Below, one piece after another: positions 17,991 to 28,800 of a DNA stretch of 42,017 nt (positions within the stretch are counted from its first letter, which is position 1; every line of letters begins with the position of its first letter). A model generated the notes under the pieces. The model saw nothing but the letters and a program-made list of their open reading frames with translations, was not told the origin of the DNA and made no database searches. The translations under genes and the position numbers were made by a program. The DNA comes from Saprospiraceae bacterium (GTDB taxonomy: Bacteria; Bacteroidota; Bacteroidia; Chitinophagales; Saprospiraceae), in contig JAHDGF010000044.1 of NCBI GenBank assembly GCA_020627785.1, positions 1 to 42,017 of the forward strand. Direction: 5' to 3'.

Positions 17991-18006
17991 AAAAATTACC
18001 AAAAAC

Positions 18007-18759
18007 ATGAATAAATTCTTACTCATATTCTTAGCGCTTATAATCTTTATGGTTGCTTGTAAAACAACGAAGTCTACCAAAAGTACAGTGCCAAGTCCGG
18101 CAGATATTCTTCTTGCAGAAACTATCCAAGCGCACGGAGGAGAATTGTATGATAGCGCTCATTACCAATTTGTATTCAGAGGCAATACCTATACATTCAA
18201 AAATTCTATGAATGACTATGAGTACACCGTTAAAAAAATAAAGGATGGGGTAGAAACCTTTGATCAAATGACCAGCAATAATTTTTCACGAACCGTTGAT
18301 GGGACATTGATGGAGTTGACAGAAAAGGAAAAGTCGGGATACGGAAATTCCTTGAATTCTGTTATTTATTTTGCCACTTTACCGCATAAGTTGAAAGATC
18401 CTGCAGTAAACCTTAAGCTTCAAGAGGAAGTAAATATTCGGGGGAACGCATATCAGGTCTTTGAGGTAAGCTTTGAAGAAGAAGGAGGAGGGAAAGACCA
18501 TGAAGATGTTTATTATTATTGGATAAACAAGGAAACCAAATTAATCGATTACCTGGCCTATAATTATGCAGTAAATAAGGGAGGCGTAAGATTCAGAGCG
18601 GCCTTCAATTTTAGAAGGGTCGACGGTATTGTTTTTCAAGACTATATAAACTATAAAGCTCCTGTTGGTACCCCACTAGAAGTACTGCCTTCTCTATATG
18701 AGAAAGATGAACTCACGCAACTATCTTTGATTCAGACTGAGGAAGTTTTAAAAATATAG
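18007..18759 (+). CDS. Lipoprotein, DUF6503-like (paralogue of the gene at 16503)
   Basis: A 250-residue lipoprotein with lipobox IIFMVACK (Cys at residue 18). The mature part begins with a short Thr/Ser/Lys linker and then ETIQAHGGELYDSAHY, matching the start of the DUF6503-like domain. Conserved blocks LPHKLKDPAVNLKL and DVYYYWINKETKLIDY align one-to-one with those of the lipoprotein ending at 16503. The C-terminal EDLIN-like blocks are replaced by FRRVDGIVFQDYINYKAP. A near-match to the genome motif (17979) and a possible leader sequence precede the ATG. Function unknown; the fold suggests a periplasmic or outer-membrane ligand-binding beta domain, which is inference. Confidence 0.8.
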   Translation: MNKFLLIFLALIIFMVACKTTKSTKSTVPSPADILLAETIQAHGGELYDSAHYQFVFRGNTYTFKNSMNDYEYTVKKIKDGVETFDQMTSNNFSRTVDGTLMELTEKEKSGYGNSLNSVIYFATLPHKLKDPAVNLKLQEEVNIRGNAYQVFEVSFEEEGGGKDHEDVYYYWINKETKLIDYLAYNYAVNKGGVRFRAAFNFRRVDGIVFQDYINYKAPVGTPLEVLPSLYEKDELTQLSLIQTEEVLKI

Positions 18760-18882
18760 GTGATTACCTTTTTTCATGGTTTAAATTTTCTCTGGATATA
18801 TAAAGTTGAATTTTTTTGCAACACTTTTAATTGGTCTCATATTATAAGGGTATAGATTATCAACTTCCTTTATTCTTAGTTT

Positions 18883-21800
18883 ATGAGAAAGTTCTACTTG
18901 CTACTGTACTTCTTGTTGTTAACTTCCTTCGTCTCAAATACTGCATTTGCGAAAGCGAAAACCACAGAAACTACTAAAATTACAAACTCAAAAAAGCTTG
19001 AGTTTATCCAAAATAAGAATCAACTCCCTAGCCAAGTAAACTTTCTATGTCAGCTGGGAATGCTTGATAGAGTCTATCTAGAGGATGCGAGTTTCACTTA
19101 CGTTTTTCATGATAATTCTAAGCTAGAACACCAGGACCATGAAGGTCATGATCATAAAAATGGTTGTTCCGATCACTCTAATATTACAGGAATTAATGCA
19201 CATGCTTATCGTGTCAATTTCTTAGGAGCTGATGATCCAATTTTGATAGGTGAGGATGAAAAAAGTTATTACCATAATTACTTTATTGGCAGTGATTCAG
19301 ATAGATGGGCTTCTAAAGTTCCAGTATTTGAGGAAGTAAAATATTCTGGCTTATATTCAGGGATTGATCTTCAGACGTACAGTGTTGACGGTCTATTTAA
19401 GTATGACTTTATAATTGCACCTGGTGCAGATGTCAACGATATAAAATTAGAATACGAAGCTGTGGATGGTCTTTTTCTCAAAGACAATACCTTGCACATT
19501 CCAGTAGTTGGTAAAACAGTTTTTGAATCAGAACCATACGCCTATCAAGTCATTGATGGAAACCAAATTCAAGTACCTTGTTTATATAAGCTGGAAGGAC
19601 AGATTCTTAGTTATGAATTTCCGGCTGGATATAACAGAAATATACCTCTGGTCATAGATCCAATAGTCGTAGCGTCTACACTTACAGGTTCACCTTCGTT
19701 TGGTGGGTTCGGGCATACGGCCGCCTACGATCAAGAGGGCAACATGTATCTTGGTGGTATTTCTTTTGGTTCGGATTACCCGGTGACCTTCGGAGCTTTT
19801 CAGACGACCTATGGTGGCGGTGGAAGAGACATTTCTGTATCTAAATTTAACCCTACTGGGACTAATTTAATTTATGCGACATACCTAGGTTCTAATAGGG
19901 CAGAATGGGCGCATTCAATCATTGTAGATAATAATAAACAGCTATGTGTCTTTGGAACAACAGAAGGTGCAAACTATCCAATTACTCCCAATGCTTATCA
20001 ATCACAATTTAATGGCAGAACTGATATAGTTGTTACCAAATTGGGCATTGACGGCAGCAGTTTGATTGGCTCCACCTACATGGGTGGATCAGAGAGTGAC
20101 GGCCAAAATCTTTCCTCTCTTAATTCAAATTATGGAGACGATTATAGAGGAGAAATAAATGTTGATCAAGCTGGAAATATTTATATTGCTTCTTGTTCTA
20201 GTTCGCCAAACTTTCCGGTAACATCCAACGCTTATCAAACAGAATTTAATAGCACAACGACCTCCGGTACTTTTTTAAACAGACCGCAGGATGGTGTCAT
20301 TTTTAAGATGAGTAATGATCTTTCCACTTTATTTTGGTCAACATATTTAGGAGGTAATGATGCGGATATGGTTTCAAGTCTTAGGATCGGTGCTGATGAA
20401 GAAATATACATTACTGGAACAGCTGGCCATTCAAATTTTCCGACAACCGCAGGCACCATTCAACCAAATTGGCCGGGCGGAGAGGAGTCTAGTTTTGTCT
20501 CCGTTCTTTCTGCGAATGGAGCAAATTTACTTCGATCAACTTTTTGGGGAGGGGGTGGAGATGAACATGGTTATTTTTTAGATCTAGATGAAGATGAAAA
20601 CGTCCATATTCTAGGACAATCAACAGGGATTATGCCTATTACGCCAGATACCTATGCAGCAAATCCACTTTCTAGACAATTCATTTCTGGCTTTACCAAC
20701 GATTTAACTTCCGTCGTTTATTCCACAGTGATTGGGAACGGTGGAGTCACTAATACTTGGTTTGGTGAAGGTGGTTTTGTTCCAGTAGCCTTTATGGTGG
20801 ATAAATGTAATGGTATTTATTTTTCAGGGTATTATGCCCAGTCTGGTTTGCCGACAACACCCGATGCCATTAGTCAAGGTGGACCAGTAAGTTTTTATCT
20901 TGGTGTACTAGGGCCCAATGCCAAAGAACTTGTCTATGGTACTTATTTTGGAAATGCAGATCATGTAGATGGTGGAACAAGTCGATTTGATAAGGGGGGA
21001 ATTGTATATCAAGCAGTTTGTTCTTGTTTGGCAGATAATAGGGTTTTAAATACAAATTTAGATGCTTTTGCAGGCACACAAACGGCCAATTGCAATGCAG
21101 GAATTTTCAAAATTGATTTTGAAATTGAATCGGTCACCTCCGCTTTTAGCATCAATCAATCAGCCACCGGTTGCGTGCCCTATGAAGTGAACTTTGCTTA
21201 CACCGGTGAAGATGGAACAAATTTCTTTTGGGACTTTGATGATAAGGGGGCTTCAAGTACTTTGCAGAATCCTTCTCACATTTTTGAAGAGGCAGGTAAG
21301 TATCGAGTCATGATGATTGCTGAGAATCCTAATTCTTGCAATCTAAGTGATACCTCCTATGTCTCAATTAACGTATTGGGTGGACCTGGTGAATTAGATA
21401 CGCTCAAACTATGCGGAAATTCAGAGCCTGTCTTTTTAGAAGCCAGCGTTTTTGATGCGAATTATTCTTGGCAAGATGGATCAAATACCTCAACTTTTGA
21501 AGTAGATGCCCCAGGTGAATATTGGGTAGATATTTTCATACCCGGATGCTCAACACGTGATAGCTTCGTAGTAACCATTCAAGATAATGATTTCTTTAGT
21601 CTTGGTCCAGATGTTATAAGTTGCGATACTTTTGATTTAGAAGTTGTTGATATTGATGCATTAAATTATCAATGGAGTACAGGTTCAACAGAATCATCAA
21701 TTTCAATTTCAGAGACTGGGGAATATATAATTACAGTCTCTGCAGTGGATCGTTGTGTATATATTGATTCCGTGCAGGTGGTCATTGATGAGTCTCCAGA

Positions 21801-23418
21801 TATTGACTTTAATGTTGGAAATAATATATGTCCTGGAGATACTGTTTTATTGGACCCAGGATTAACAGGTGGTGTTTATGAATGGCAAGATGGATCAACA
21901 GATTCTATTTATCAAGTTACGGAAACTGGATTGTATACGCTTCACGCAAATTTTGAAAGTTGCGATGTGATGACAGAAATCCAGATTGAGTATATTGATT
22001 TCACCGTCAATCTCGGAGAAGATCAAACAATCTGCAGTGAAGAAGAATTTAATCTGATGCCTGTCGTTGAAAGTCCTGGCGCCACCATCCAGGGTTATAA
22101 CTGGAGTAGCGGCTCGAGTGATTTTGAATTGATGGTCAATAGTTCTGGAACCTATTGGGTCGAAGTGACAGATGCGTTTGGATGCGTTATATCGGATACC
22201 TTAGAAATAAATTTTAGTGGAATCGCTGATCCAGAATTAGAAGATCTAAAATTGTGTGTTGATGATTCCTTAAGAGTTGATCTGGAGTCATTGGGGGAAA
22301 CTTATCTATGGCAAGATGGATCAACTGAAGCAACGATTGATTTAGTAGAAGCTGGGGAATATTGGGTTAATATAGAAAGGGATGGTTGCGAACGAAGGGA
22401 TACTTTTAATGTAGAATACTATCTAGTTCCTTACTTGGGCTTCACTACGACCAATATTGATTGCCATGGAGACTGCTCAGGTGCGATTGCTTTAAATCCT
22501 GCGACAACCATTACTGAATTCTCCTGGAGCAATGGGGAATCTACTCCTGATATTTCTAGCCTCTGTGCTTCTGATTATATTCTAAGTTATAAAGATGTAA
22601 ACGACTGTGCTTTCAAGGATACTTTTGTAGTTGCAGAACCAGAACCATTAGACTTTTCATATGAAAGTAACTCCTTTGATTGTGATGGATTGACCATTGG
22701 GGCGATTAATATTGATACGGTGTTTGGTGGAGTATCTCCATATCAGTATTCCATAGAAGGATCAGAATTACAAGAAGAAAATAATTTTTCTGAACTCAGT
22801 TCAGGCAGTTATTTAGTGGAGATTGTTGATGGTAAAGGTTGTTCAATTTCGACAGAGGTAAATGTAGAAACTGCTGAAGCAAACTTACTGGCCATTGGTA
22901 GTGATGTGACGATAGAATTGGGAAGCGAAATTCAATTGAATGCTAATATCCCTACGGATGAAAATTATATTTATTCTTGGTCTCCTCCAGAAGGTCTTAC
23001 TTGCGTAGATTGCCCAGACCCTTTAGCAAGTCCAGTGGTACCTATTACCTATTCTTTGATTGCCACTAATCTTGAGACAGGTTGTATTTTAGTAGATGAA
23101 ATATTCGTTGATGTTTTCAAAGCCCCGACCGTTTATGCACCGAATATTTTCACTCCAAATGCAGAGGTAGACAATCAATGGTTTACCTTGTATTCTGAGG
23201 ACGCTCAGTTTACCGTAGATTATCTTTTGATTTATGATCGATGGGGCAATCAAGTTTTTGAGAATAAAAACTTCGAATTAAATATTCCGGAAGAAGGGTG
23301 GGATGGAAAATTTAAAGGTGAAGATTTGGGATCCGGCGTATATGTGTATATCGCAGAAGTGGTTTATCCTTCAGGCGAAATCATTCAATTAAAAGGAGAT
23401 CTTACTTTGATGAGGTAA
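18883..23418 (+). CDS. Giant T9SS type B surface protein: DUF7948, beta-propeller repeats, PKD, SprB-like repeats
   Basis: A 1511-residue adhesin-like protein. After a signal peptide (near residue 24) comes a DUF7948-type N-terminal domain (about 38-250, EFIQNKNQLPSQVNFL) with a His-rich insert at about 84-100. SBBP-like propeller repeats fill about 260-740 (for example ISVSKFNPTGTNLIYATYLG). A PKD domain follows at about 750-836, with the key FFWDFDDKG. Then come Ig-like repeats with the recurring WQDGST motif (three exact DNA copies 414 and 426 bases apart). SprB-like repeats lie at about 1183-1335 and the type B gliding-associated sorting domain at about 1417-1511 (VYAPNIFTPNA, YDRWGNQVFE). 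T9SS would place it on the cell surface; a role in adhesion or gliding is inference from domains. Confidence 0.92.
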   Translation: MRKFYLLLYFLLLTSFVSNTAFAKAKTTETTKITNSKKLEFIQNKNQLPSQVNFLCQLGMLDRVYLEDASFTYVFHDNSKLEHQDHEGHDHKNGCSDHSNITGINAHAYRVNFLGADDPILIGEDEKSYYHNYFIGSDSDRWASKVPVFEEVKYSGLYSGIDLQTYSVDGLFKYDFIIAPGADVNDIKLEYEAVDGLFLKDNTLHIPVVGKTVFESEPYAYQVIDGNQIQVPCLYKLEGQILSYEFPAGYNRNIPLVIDPIVVASTLTGSPSFGGFGHTAAYDQEGNMYLGGISFGSDYPVTFGAFQTTYGGGGRDISVSKFNPTGTNLIYATYLGSNRAEWAHSIIVDNNKQLCVFGTTEGANYPITPNAYQSQFNGRTDIVVTKLGIDGSSLIGSTYMGGSESDGQNLSSLNSNYGDDYRGEINVDQAGNIYIASCSSSPNFPVTSNAYQTEFNSTTTSGTFLNRPQDGVIFKMSNDLSTLFWSTYLGGNDADMVSSLRIGADEEIYITGTAGHSNFPTTAGTIQPNWPGGEESSFVSVLSANGANLLRSTFWGGGGDEHGYFLDLDEDENVHILGQSTGIMPITPDTYAANPLSRQFISGFTNDLTSVVYSTVIGNGGVTNTWFGEGGFVPVAFMVDKCNGIYFSGYYAQSGLPTTPDAISQGGPVSFYLGVLGPNAKELVYGTYFGNADHVDGGTSRFDKGGIVYQAVCSCLADNRVLNTNLDAFAGTQTANCNAGIFKIDFEIESVTSAFSINQSATGCVPYEVNFAYTGEDGTNFFWDFDDKGASSTLQNPSHIFEEAGKYRVMMIAENPNSCNLSDTSYVSINVLGGPGELDTLKLCGNSEPVFLEASVFDANYSWQDGSNTSTFEVDAPGEYWVDIFIPGCSTRDSFVVTIQDNDFFSLGPDVISCDTFDLEVVDIDALNYQWSTGSTESSISISETGEYIITVSAVDRCVYIDSVQVVIDESPDIDFNVGNNICPGDTVLLDPGLTGGVYEWQDGSTDSIYQVTETGLYTLHANFESCDVMTEIQIEYIDFTVNLGEDQTICSEEEFNLMPVVESPGATIQGYNWSSGSSDFELMVNSSGTYWVEVTDAFGCVISDTLEINFSGIADPELEDLKLCVDDSLRVDLESLGETYLWQDGSTEATIDLVEAGEYWVNIERDGCERRDTFNVEYYLVPYLGFTTTNIDCHGDCSGAIALNPATTITEFSWSNGESTPDISSLCASDYILSYKDVNDCAFKDTFVVAEPEPLDFSYESNSFDCDGLTIGAINIDTVFGGVSPYQYSIEGSELQEENNFSELSSGSYLVEIVDGKGCSISTEVNVETAEANLLAIGSDVTIELGSEIQLNANIPTDENYIYSWSPPEGLTCVDCPDPLASPVVPITYSLIATNLETGCILVDEIFVDVFKAPTVYAPNIFTPNAEVDNQWFTLYSEDAQFTVDYLLIYDRWGNQVFENKNFELNIPEEGWDGKFKGEDLGSGVYVYIAEVVYPSGEIIQLKGDLTLMR
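18945..18956 (+). repeat. 12-mer motif ATTTGCGAAAGC, copy 3
   Basis: Exact copy on the plus strand inside the signal-peptide region of the giant surface protein. It encodes part of AFAKA there. Confidence 0.9.
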
Positions 23419-23734
23419 TCATTCTTGTTACAGCGGTTTAATTCTATTAGGTTTCTTTACAGCCTTAAGGTAGGTTGTTAACTTGATATTTTTGTTAGAT
23501 AACATTGAGTCGCTTGCGCAAATATATGATCCAAATTGAGGTTTAAGTCCGTCTTTAAAGATCAGATAAAACATACGATATTTTCATGTTATTTAAATGG
23601 GGCTTTGAGATATGTAGTCTTTGAGAGCCTTGCGATGGAATCTGACATCATACTCAATTGTGGTTCTCGTCTTCTATCATTCATTTTGCTAGGGTGATTT
23701 TGGTCCTATGGAATTAATTCCTCACAATTGAAAA
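23419..23734. other. Gene-free stretch between convergent genes
   Basis: About 315 bases with no coding potential that I can support and no clear terminator hairpin. It contains one near-match to the genome motif at 23512-23523. Confidence 0.5.
23512..23523 (-). repeat. Near-match to the 12-mer motif (one mismatch)
   Basis: On the minus strand it reads ATTTGCGCAAGC, one base from ATTTGCGAAAGC, and is followed by G as in four of the exact copies. Confidence 0.45.
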
Positions 23735-24955
23735 TCATTCAGTGTTTGGCTGAACTAACCATGACTTTATTTTATCATAAATATCAGGATTACTCAACAA
23801 ATCCATATGGGTATTCTCATAAGCAATCCAAGTGTTTTTCTTCTTGAAGTTTAATTGTTTGGAAGGGTTCTTATGTTGCCCAAGAGCACTTTTTACATCA
23901 ACCAAACTATCTCCTAACATTCGATAAGATACAGAGTTTTTCGCTTTTCCGATAGCAGCTGCTATGCTATAACACTCAATCTGTTCAGGTAAGGGAATGC
24001 ATTGTCTTTGGTCTCCTTGAATTTCAAATCTGTCATTATCCTGCCAGTCCTCATCAATTATATTTCCATATCTTAAATCTGTTATTCCAGCACTTCTGAT
24101 TTTACCCAATCGGGCAAATGGTTTTGCATAGGGGGTAGACTCAAGAACAACGTCAAAATAATTTCCTATGCGCTCCAAAGGCGCACCGTGATGTGGCGTA
24201 CCCAGAAAAACAATTTTTTTAAGGTGTTTCGTCCATGTTTTCTCTTGCAGTTGACCATAGTGCAATGCACTTCGAGAAACTAAGCCCCCCATACTGTGAG
24301 CAACAATAATTAGTTCTTCAATCGGCACTGGCCAATTCTGAACGAGTATTTCTAATATTTCATTAAAATTTTGCCCGTTAGAGGAAATATGAAGACCGCT
24401 GTTGTAATGCAGGTAAATTGGCGTTTTGTCTAAGTCTTTTGCCAATGCTGCTCCGTGGTTGTGTTCTTTTCGCGTCCATTGAATGTCATTCATACATGAA
24501 CCATGTACCATCAAAAGAATTTTGCCATTAATAGTCGGGTAGGTCTTATGAAGGCTTTTACTATCTAGTGGTATTGTCTTTGACTGATGCCTGAATTGCA
24601 TCGTAATCTTCAAGGGATTTTCTTTTTCTTCCATATGATCACCGACCACACCGTTTAAGGCGGAGCGTATCGCTTCCCTTTCATCAGTCGTCTCTATTTC
24701 ACCGAGGATAGGAATTAATTGCCCCAATACCTTATCTAAAGCGCCACCGATGAATTGAGTACCCCATCTGATATTTTTATAAGTGATGCTAGCGATATTG
24801 GTAATCAAATGTTGAATGGAAGTTGAGGGTAAAAAAGGAGGATGGATTACTCGCTTGTGCATGGCTTCAACCAAGTCTGTGATGCCAATGGTGGCATCCG
24901 TCACTAAACGGGTTATCCCTTGTAAATCGGAGCCAATTTTTACTTTATTTGACAT
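23735..24955 (-). CDS. PGAP1-like alpha/beta hydrolase (esterase/lipase family)
   Basis: A 406-residue cytoplasmic alpha/beta hydrolase. The N-terminal 110 residues are helical (VTDATIGITDLVEAMHKRV), a segment shared with PGAP1-like bacterial lipases. The fold begins with the strand and oxyanion motif KILLMVHGSCMND. The nucleophile elbow is AHSMGG with Ser at residue 221, followed by a long segment carrying KKIVFLGTPHHGAPLERIG. A likely catalytic His is residue 383 in ENTHMDLL; the acid is not certain, with the Asp of LGDSLVDV a candidate. Known relatives act on lipid or ester bonds; substrate unknown. No signal peptide. It is alone on the minus strand here. Confidence 0.88.
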   Translation of the reverse strand: MSNKVKIGSDLQGITRLVTDATIGITDLVEAMHKRVIHPPFLPSTSIQHLITNIASITYKNIRWGTQFIGGALDKVLGQLIPILGEIETTDEREAIRSALNGVVGDHMEEKENPLKITMQFRHQSKTIPLDSKSLHKTYPTINGKILLMVHGSCMNDIQWTRKEHNHGAALAKDLDKTPIYLHYNSGLHISSNGQNFNEILEILVQNWPVPIEELIIVAHSMGGLVSRSALHYGQLQEKTWTKHLKKIVFLGTPHHGAPLERIGNYFDVVLESTPYAKPFARLGKIRSAGITDLRYGNIIDEDWQDNDRFEIQGDQRQCIPLPEQIECYSIAAAIGKAKNSVSYRMLGDSLVDVKSALGQHKNPSKQLNFKKKNTWIAYENTHMDLLSNPDIYDKIKSWLVQPNTE

Positions 24956-25316
24956 TTGATATGTATTTCATTAATTATGAATTATTGTTGGTTTTTCATT
25001 TTGATGGATCACAGCTATAATTTGTTAGATATCAATAAACATAAATTATCCTTTTCTCTTTTTGGTTTTCACCTAATGCAAATGAAATTATAAGCCAATT
25101 TTTCAATTTTAAATGAATAAAAGGGTGCTTACTTTGTGTTTAAATTACACGATGAATCAGGTAGGATCTCAATAAATAACTCAACACTTTTTTTAAAGGT
25201 AAAGTGCTCGACTATGCAATTAACCTTAACAAATGCAAAAAAATAATCAAAATGTTTGGTTCTTTAGTTACTTCAATCTAAATTGGCTAACCAATTATTC
25301 CGCATAATAGTATTAT
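24956..25316. other. Gene-free stretch upstream of an orphan ATPase fragment
   Basis: About 360 AT-rich bases between divergent reading frames, with no recognisable gene. If the downstream fragment is a decayed kinase, its lost N-terminal part would have been here, but I see no translatable remnant. An in-frame stop lies 9 bases upstream of the GTG. Confidence 0.5.
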
Positions 25317-25688
25317 GTGGGTAGATGTTTATTAGATTATGGCGATGACCATCTATCTATTAGGAACTTTGATTTTAAAGTTGATAAGGTAAATTGGAAG
25401 AGTGGACTTGAAATCAATCCAGCCTTTCGGCAAAATATTTATTTAGTATTTAAAGAGAGCATAGCGAATATATTGAAACATTCAACTGGCACTGCGGTCA
25501 AATTGATTATTGGATTTCAAAACAATAACTTCCTCATGAAAATCCATGACAATGGTACCGTCTTCAAAGGAAAGACTTCTGGGGTTGGAATCAATAGTAT
25601 GAAAAAAAGAATTCAAGAGCTCGGAGGGAATATTATTTTTGATGCCAATGATGGATATTCTACTCAGGTTCAGATTCCTTTGTTATAG
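25317..25688 (+). pseudogene. Histidine-kinase ATPase (HATPase_c) fragment, LytS/NarX-like
   Basis: A 123-residue reading frame that starts with GTG and covers only the C-terminal ATP-binding domain of a sensor histidine kinase. The boxes are in order: N-box (FKESIANILKHS), the G1/D box (IHDNG), and the G2 region (GVGINSMKKRIQELGG). The acceptor helix with the phospho-His, any sensor domain and any membrane segment are missing. An ATG lies one base out of frame just before the GTG, and an upstream in-frame stop blocks extension. It is therefore probably a remnant of a longer kinase, although a stand-alone anti-sigma-like ATPase cannot be excluded. No response regulator is next to it. Confidence 0.7.
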
Positions 25689-25705
25689 TAAAATGAAAAA
25701 TGAAA

Positions 25706-25746
25706 AATAAAGGTAGGTCCTCTTTTACGAGGCACCTACCTTTATT
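25706..25746. terminator. Bidirectional terminator between convergent genes
   Basis: A 17-base-pair stem (25706-25722 with 25729-25746) with one bulged C at 25733 and a 6-base loop. T-rich and A-rich flanks let it serve both the fragment ending at 25688 and the giant minus-strand gene ending at 25822. Confidence 0.85.
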
Positions 25747-25821
25747 ATTTTAATTTAGGATTTTAGAAATTAAGTTGTTTTGATTGAATCCTCTACAAAA
25801 CTCACCTTCATCAATCCATAT

Positions 25822-28800
25822 TTATTTTCTAAATACCTTAGTTACATATTCATCTTCTTTGCTTGTTACTCTTATAAGATAAACACCAGTTTCAAGAGCA
25901 GATAAATCTATTGTTGTACCTACTTTATTTTGAACGATAATGCTTGTCCCGTTTAAGGCAAATACTTCAATCTTTTCTACTTGCGTATCTGAGTTGATGC
26001 TCAAAAGACCAGTTGTTGGATTTGGAAATATGCTTATGTTATTTTCATTGAACTCATCCTTAACGCTGACCGAAGTTGAATCTACCACCGTTACAATTCC
26101 TATGAATAGATTAGAAATACAACCGTTCATGTCAATGACTTGAAGACTGTAGGTCTGATCTCCAACAGTGTTCCACGTCACTGGTAAATTTTGTTGATCT
26201 GCAGCAGTGGCTTGATCCCAAATTGCCTCCGTATCTGAAATATTCCAACTGTATTCTTGGGCCATATCAATGCTTGCTGTAAGAACTAAGGTTTCTCCTT
26301 GGGTGACCGTCGTGTCAGGTAGGACAGAAACGAATGGAGTAGGAGAGACATTATAACTATTAATTGATGGTTCACTTATGCCACACGGACCGGAGGAAAT
26401 AACTTCGATAACCAGTGGTTGTGAAGGATCAGTAATGCTTACACTCAGCTCAGTGCCCGATGCACTTGCCGGTGTTCCATTGATGATTGTCCATTCATAA
26501 ATGATATCTGTTAAGTCAGGAACACTAAAAAGTAAATCAGTAATGTTGTCTTCACAAATTGGTGGAGCAGAAACAACTGGTGGAGTTATGGTTCCTCCAC
26601 TACTTATGATCACTTCTAGTTCAAATGAGTTGGTGCATATGTTTCCATTGGTCGGAATCGTGTAGGAGCTCATGAGTTGATATATTCCATCCATGCTGAC
26701 TGATTGGGTAATATCAGTTCCTAGGTTCATCCCATTTGGATCAATCCACTGGTAAGTAATTTGATTTGGATCCATGAAGTTTGGTAAATTCTCAGGGACA
26801 AATTCTAAGAGTACAGAACAATCAGAACCGAGGGTTGTATTTATACTGCCAGTTACTTCATGTAGGAAGAAGTTATAAGTTAAGCTGGTATCACAATTCA
26901 TTCCTGTGTAATCTGAAAGTAAAGATCCTTCACTATAATTAGAAACAAAAGCACTGTTGGTAGTTGAGTCCAAATAGACTTGAATGTCATCCCAAGTGAT
27001 GGCAAGGCTAGGGTCTTCCCAGAGTTCAATTTCATCAGCGCACCAGAATACATCAACAACATCATCAGACGCATCAATAATTTCGATGACTTCAATAATA
27101 TGTTCAGTGATGCAACCACATTCTCCGATGACGTTAAAGCTGTGTATGCCAGAAGTTGATACAACGCCCCCTTGCCAATTTACTCCAGTCACAGGGTCAA
27201 TTATATTACCTGGGTCCCAACCATTTTCTAAATCTGCACTACACAGCTGGAAGCTGCCAAAGTTTACAGTTGAGTTAGCTTCAACGACTACAGCCCAACA
27301 AAAATCTCCTTGCCATGCATCACATCCATTATCCATTTCTAAGAGACATATCTGGTAGGAGCCCGGTTCATTGAATTCTAATTCCAATGGACCACAAGTA
27401 GTATAATCTCCAATACAACTAAAATTTAAAGTTGTATCTGGGATGGTACAATTAGTATCTATATTCATAGCATTGACTCCTACTTGTGAGCTTATGTCCC
27501 AGCAGAAAAACAAATTTTCATCTTCTAGATTGTCTGGAAAAAAGGAAACAACTTGACCTAGACAAAAATTTAAAGAGAATGAATCAATAGCACATACTTC
27601 GGAACTTACTACAGGTATATTGGGCTCTTCTAAGGTGAAAGGCTCGGCATTAATTGATAGGCTAAAATCACAGACATCTGCATTACATCCATCCACGACC
27701 ACATTGTAAACATTGCCTACGGTCAAACCCGTTGCCATAATGGTCGTCTCAGTTGTTAAACAATCAGCTCCGTTAGTAGTATAGCAAACTGTACCATCGC
27801 AGTAATCAGTGACAGCTGCTTGAATTCCTTGCCCCGAAAGACAATTAGAAGGTGTAATGGTTATTTCTAAAGTATCAGCACCAGCAACAAAGGTAAAGTA
27901 TGATCCATTGTGTACTGCACCGCCATCACATAAGGGGGTAGATGAACCATCTGGAATAGGTGTGCATGAAGAAACATTTAAATCATTGACGTCACAATTG
28001 ATCGGTGCTTGATCACAGGCAGTAAATATACCATTGGTACAATTAGTAGGACAGTTTATGGTGATGTCAAAACAGGTCTGTCCAGAATTTCCACATTCAT
28101 CTTCATAGTCGTAACATATTTCAGTCGTCCCAATATCAAATAAATCACCTGGTGCACCTCCAGAAGAAGTTAGGTTCACAATCGAGCTTCCACAATTGGT
28201 CACAAAATCACCCGGTTCCGGTTCTGCCCAGGTAAGTGCAATCGGGCACGTAACTGACAGTATGTTAAATCCATCGGGATCTTGATTGGTGAAAAAATTG
28301 CTGCCTCCTTGTAATTGGGGTCCATCAAAATCCATTAATCTAATTTCCCTCTGACAACTGCTGCTATTGCCACACTTGTCAGTCACCGTCCAGGTTCTTG
28401 TGAAAGAGAAAGCCACATTTGGGTCTCCTGTTCCACAGCTCACTCCATTGTCTACATCTTCATAACTGATCTGATGAATTAAACAAGGAGAGTCAATGGC
28501 AGATCCATTCGTGCTTGCCTGAAATAGATTTGGATCGGATAAAATGGTCGGTGAAGGAGAAAAAACAAAACCTGTTTCTGATTCTATTTGAGCGTTACTG
28601 CCATCGCAAGGAGCTGAGTTAAATAATTCAATTTCTAAAATTGAAGGTGATGGACATGTAATGATCGGTGGTATATTATCTACAAGATTGATGGTCTGAA
28701 TGCAGCTTGATTGAAAAATTCCATTTTCATACACATTCCAAGTTCTTGACCAACTTGCATATGGACAATTTCCTAAATTAAAAAGGATAGCGCCATCTAT

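Noticed and set aside
18758..18774. Short hairpin AGGT/ACCT followed by T residues after the gene at 18007
   Set aside because: Only four base pairs and overlapping the stop codon; too weak to call a terminator.
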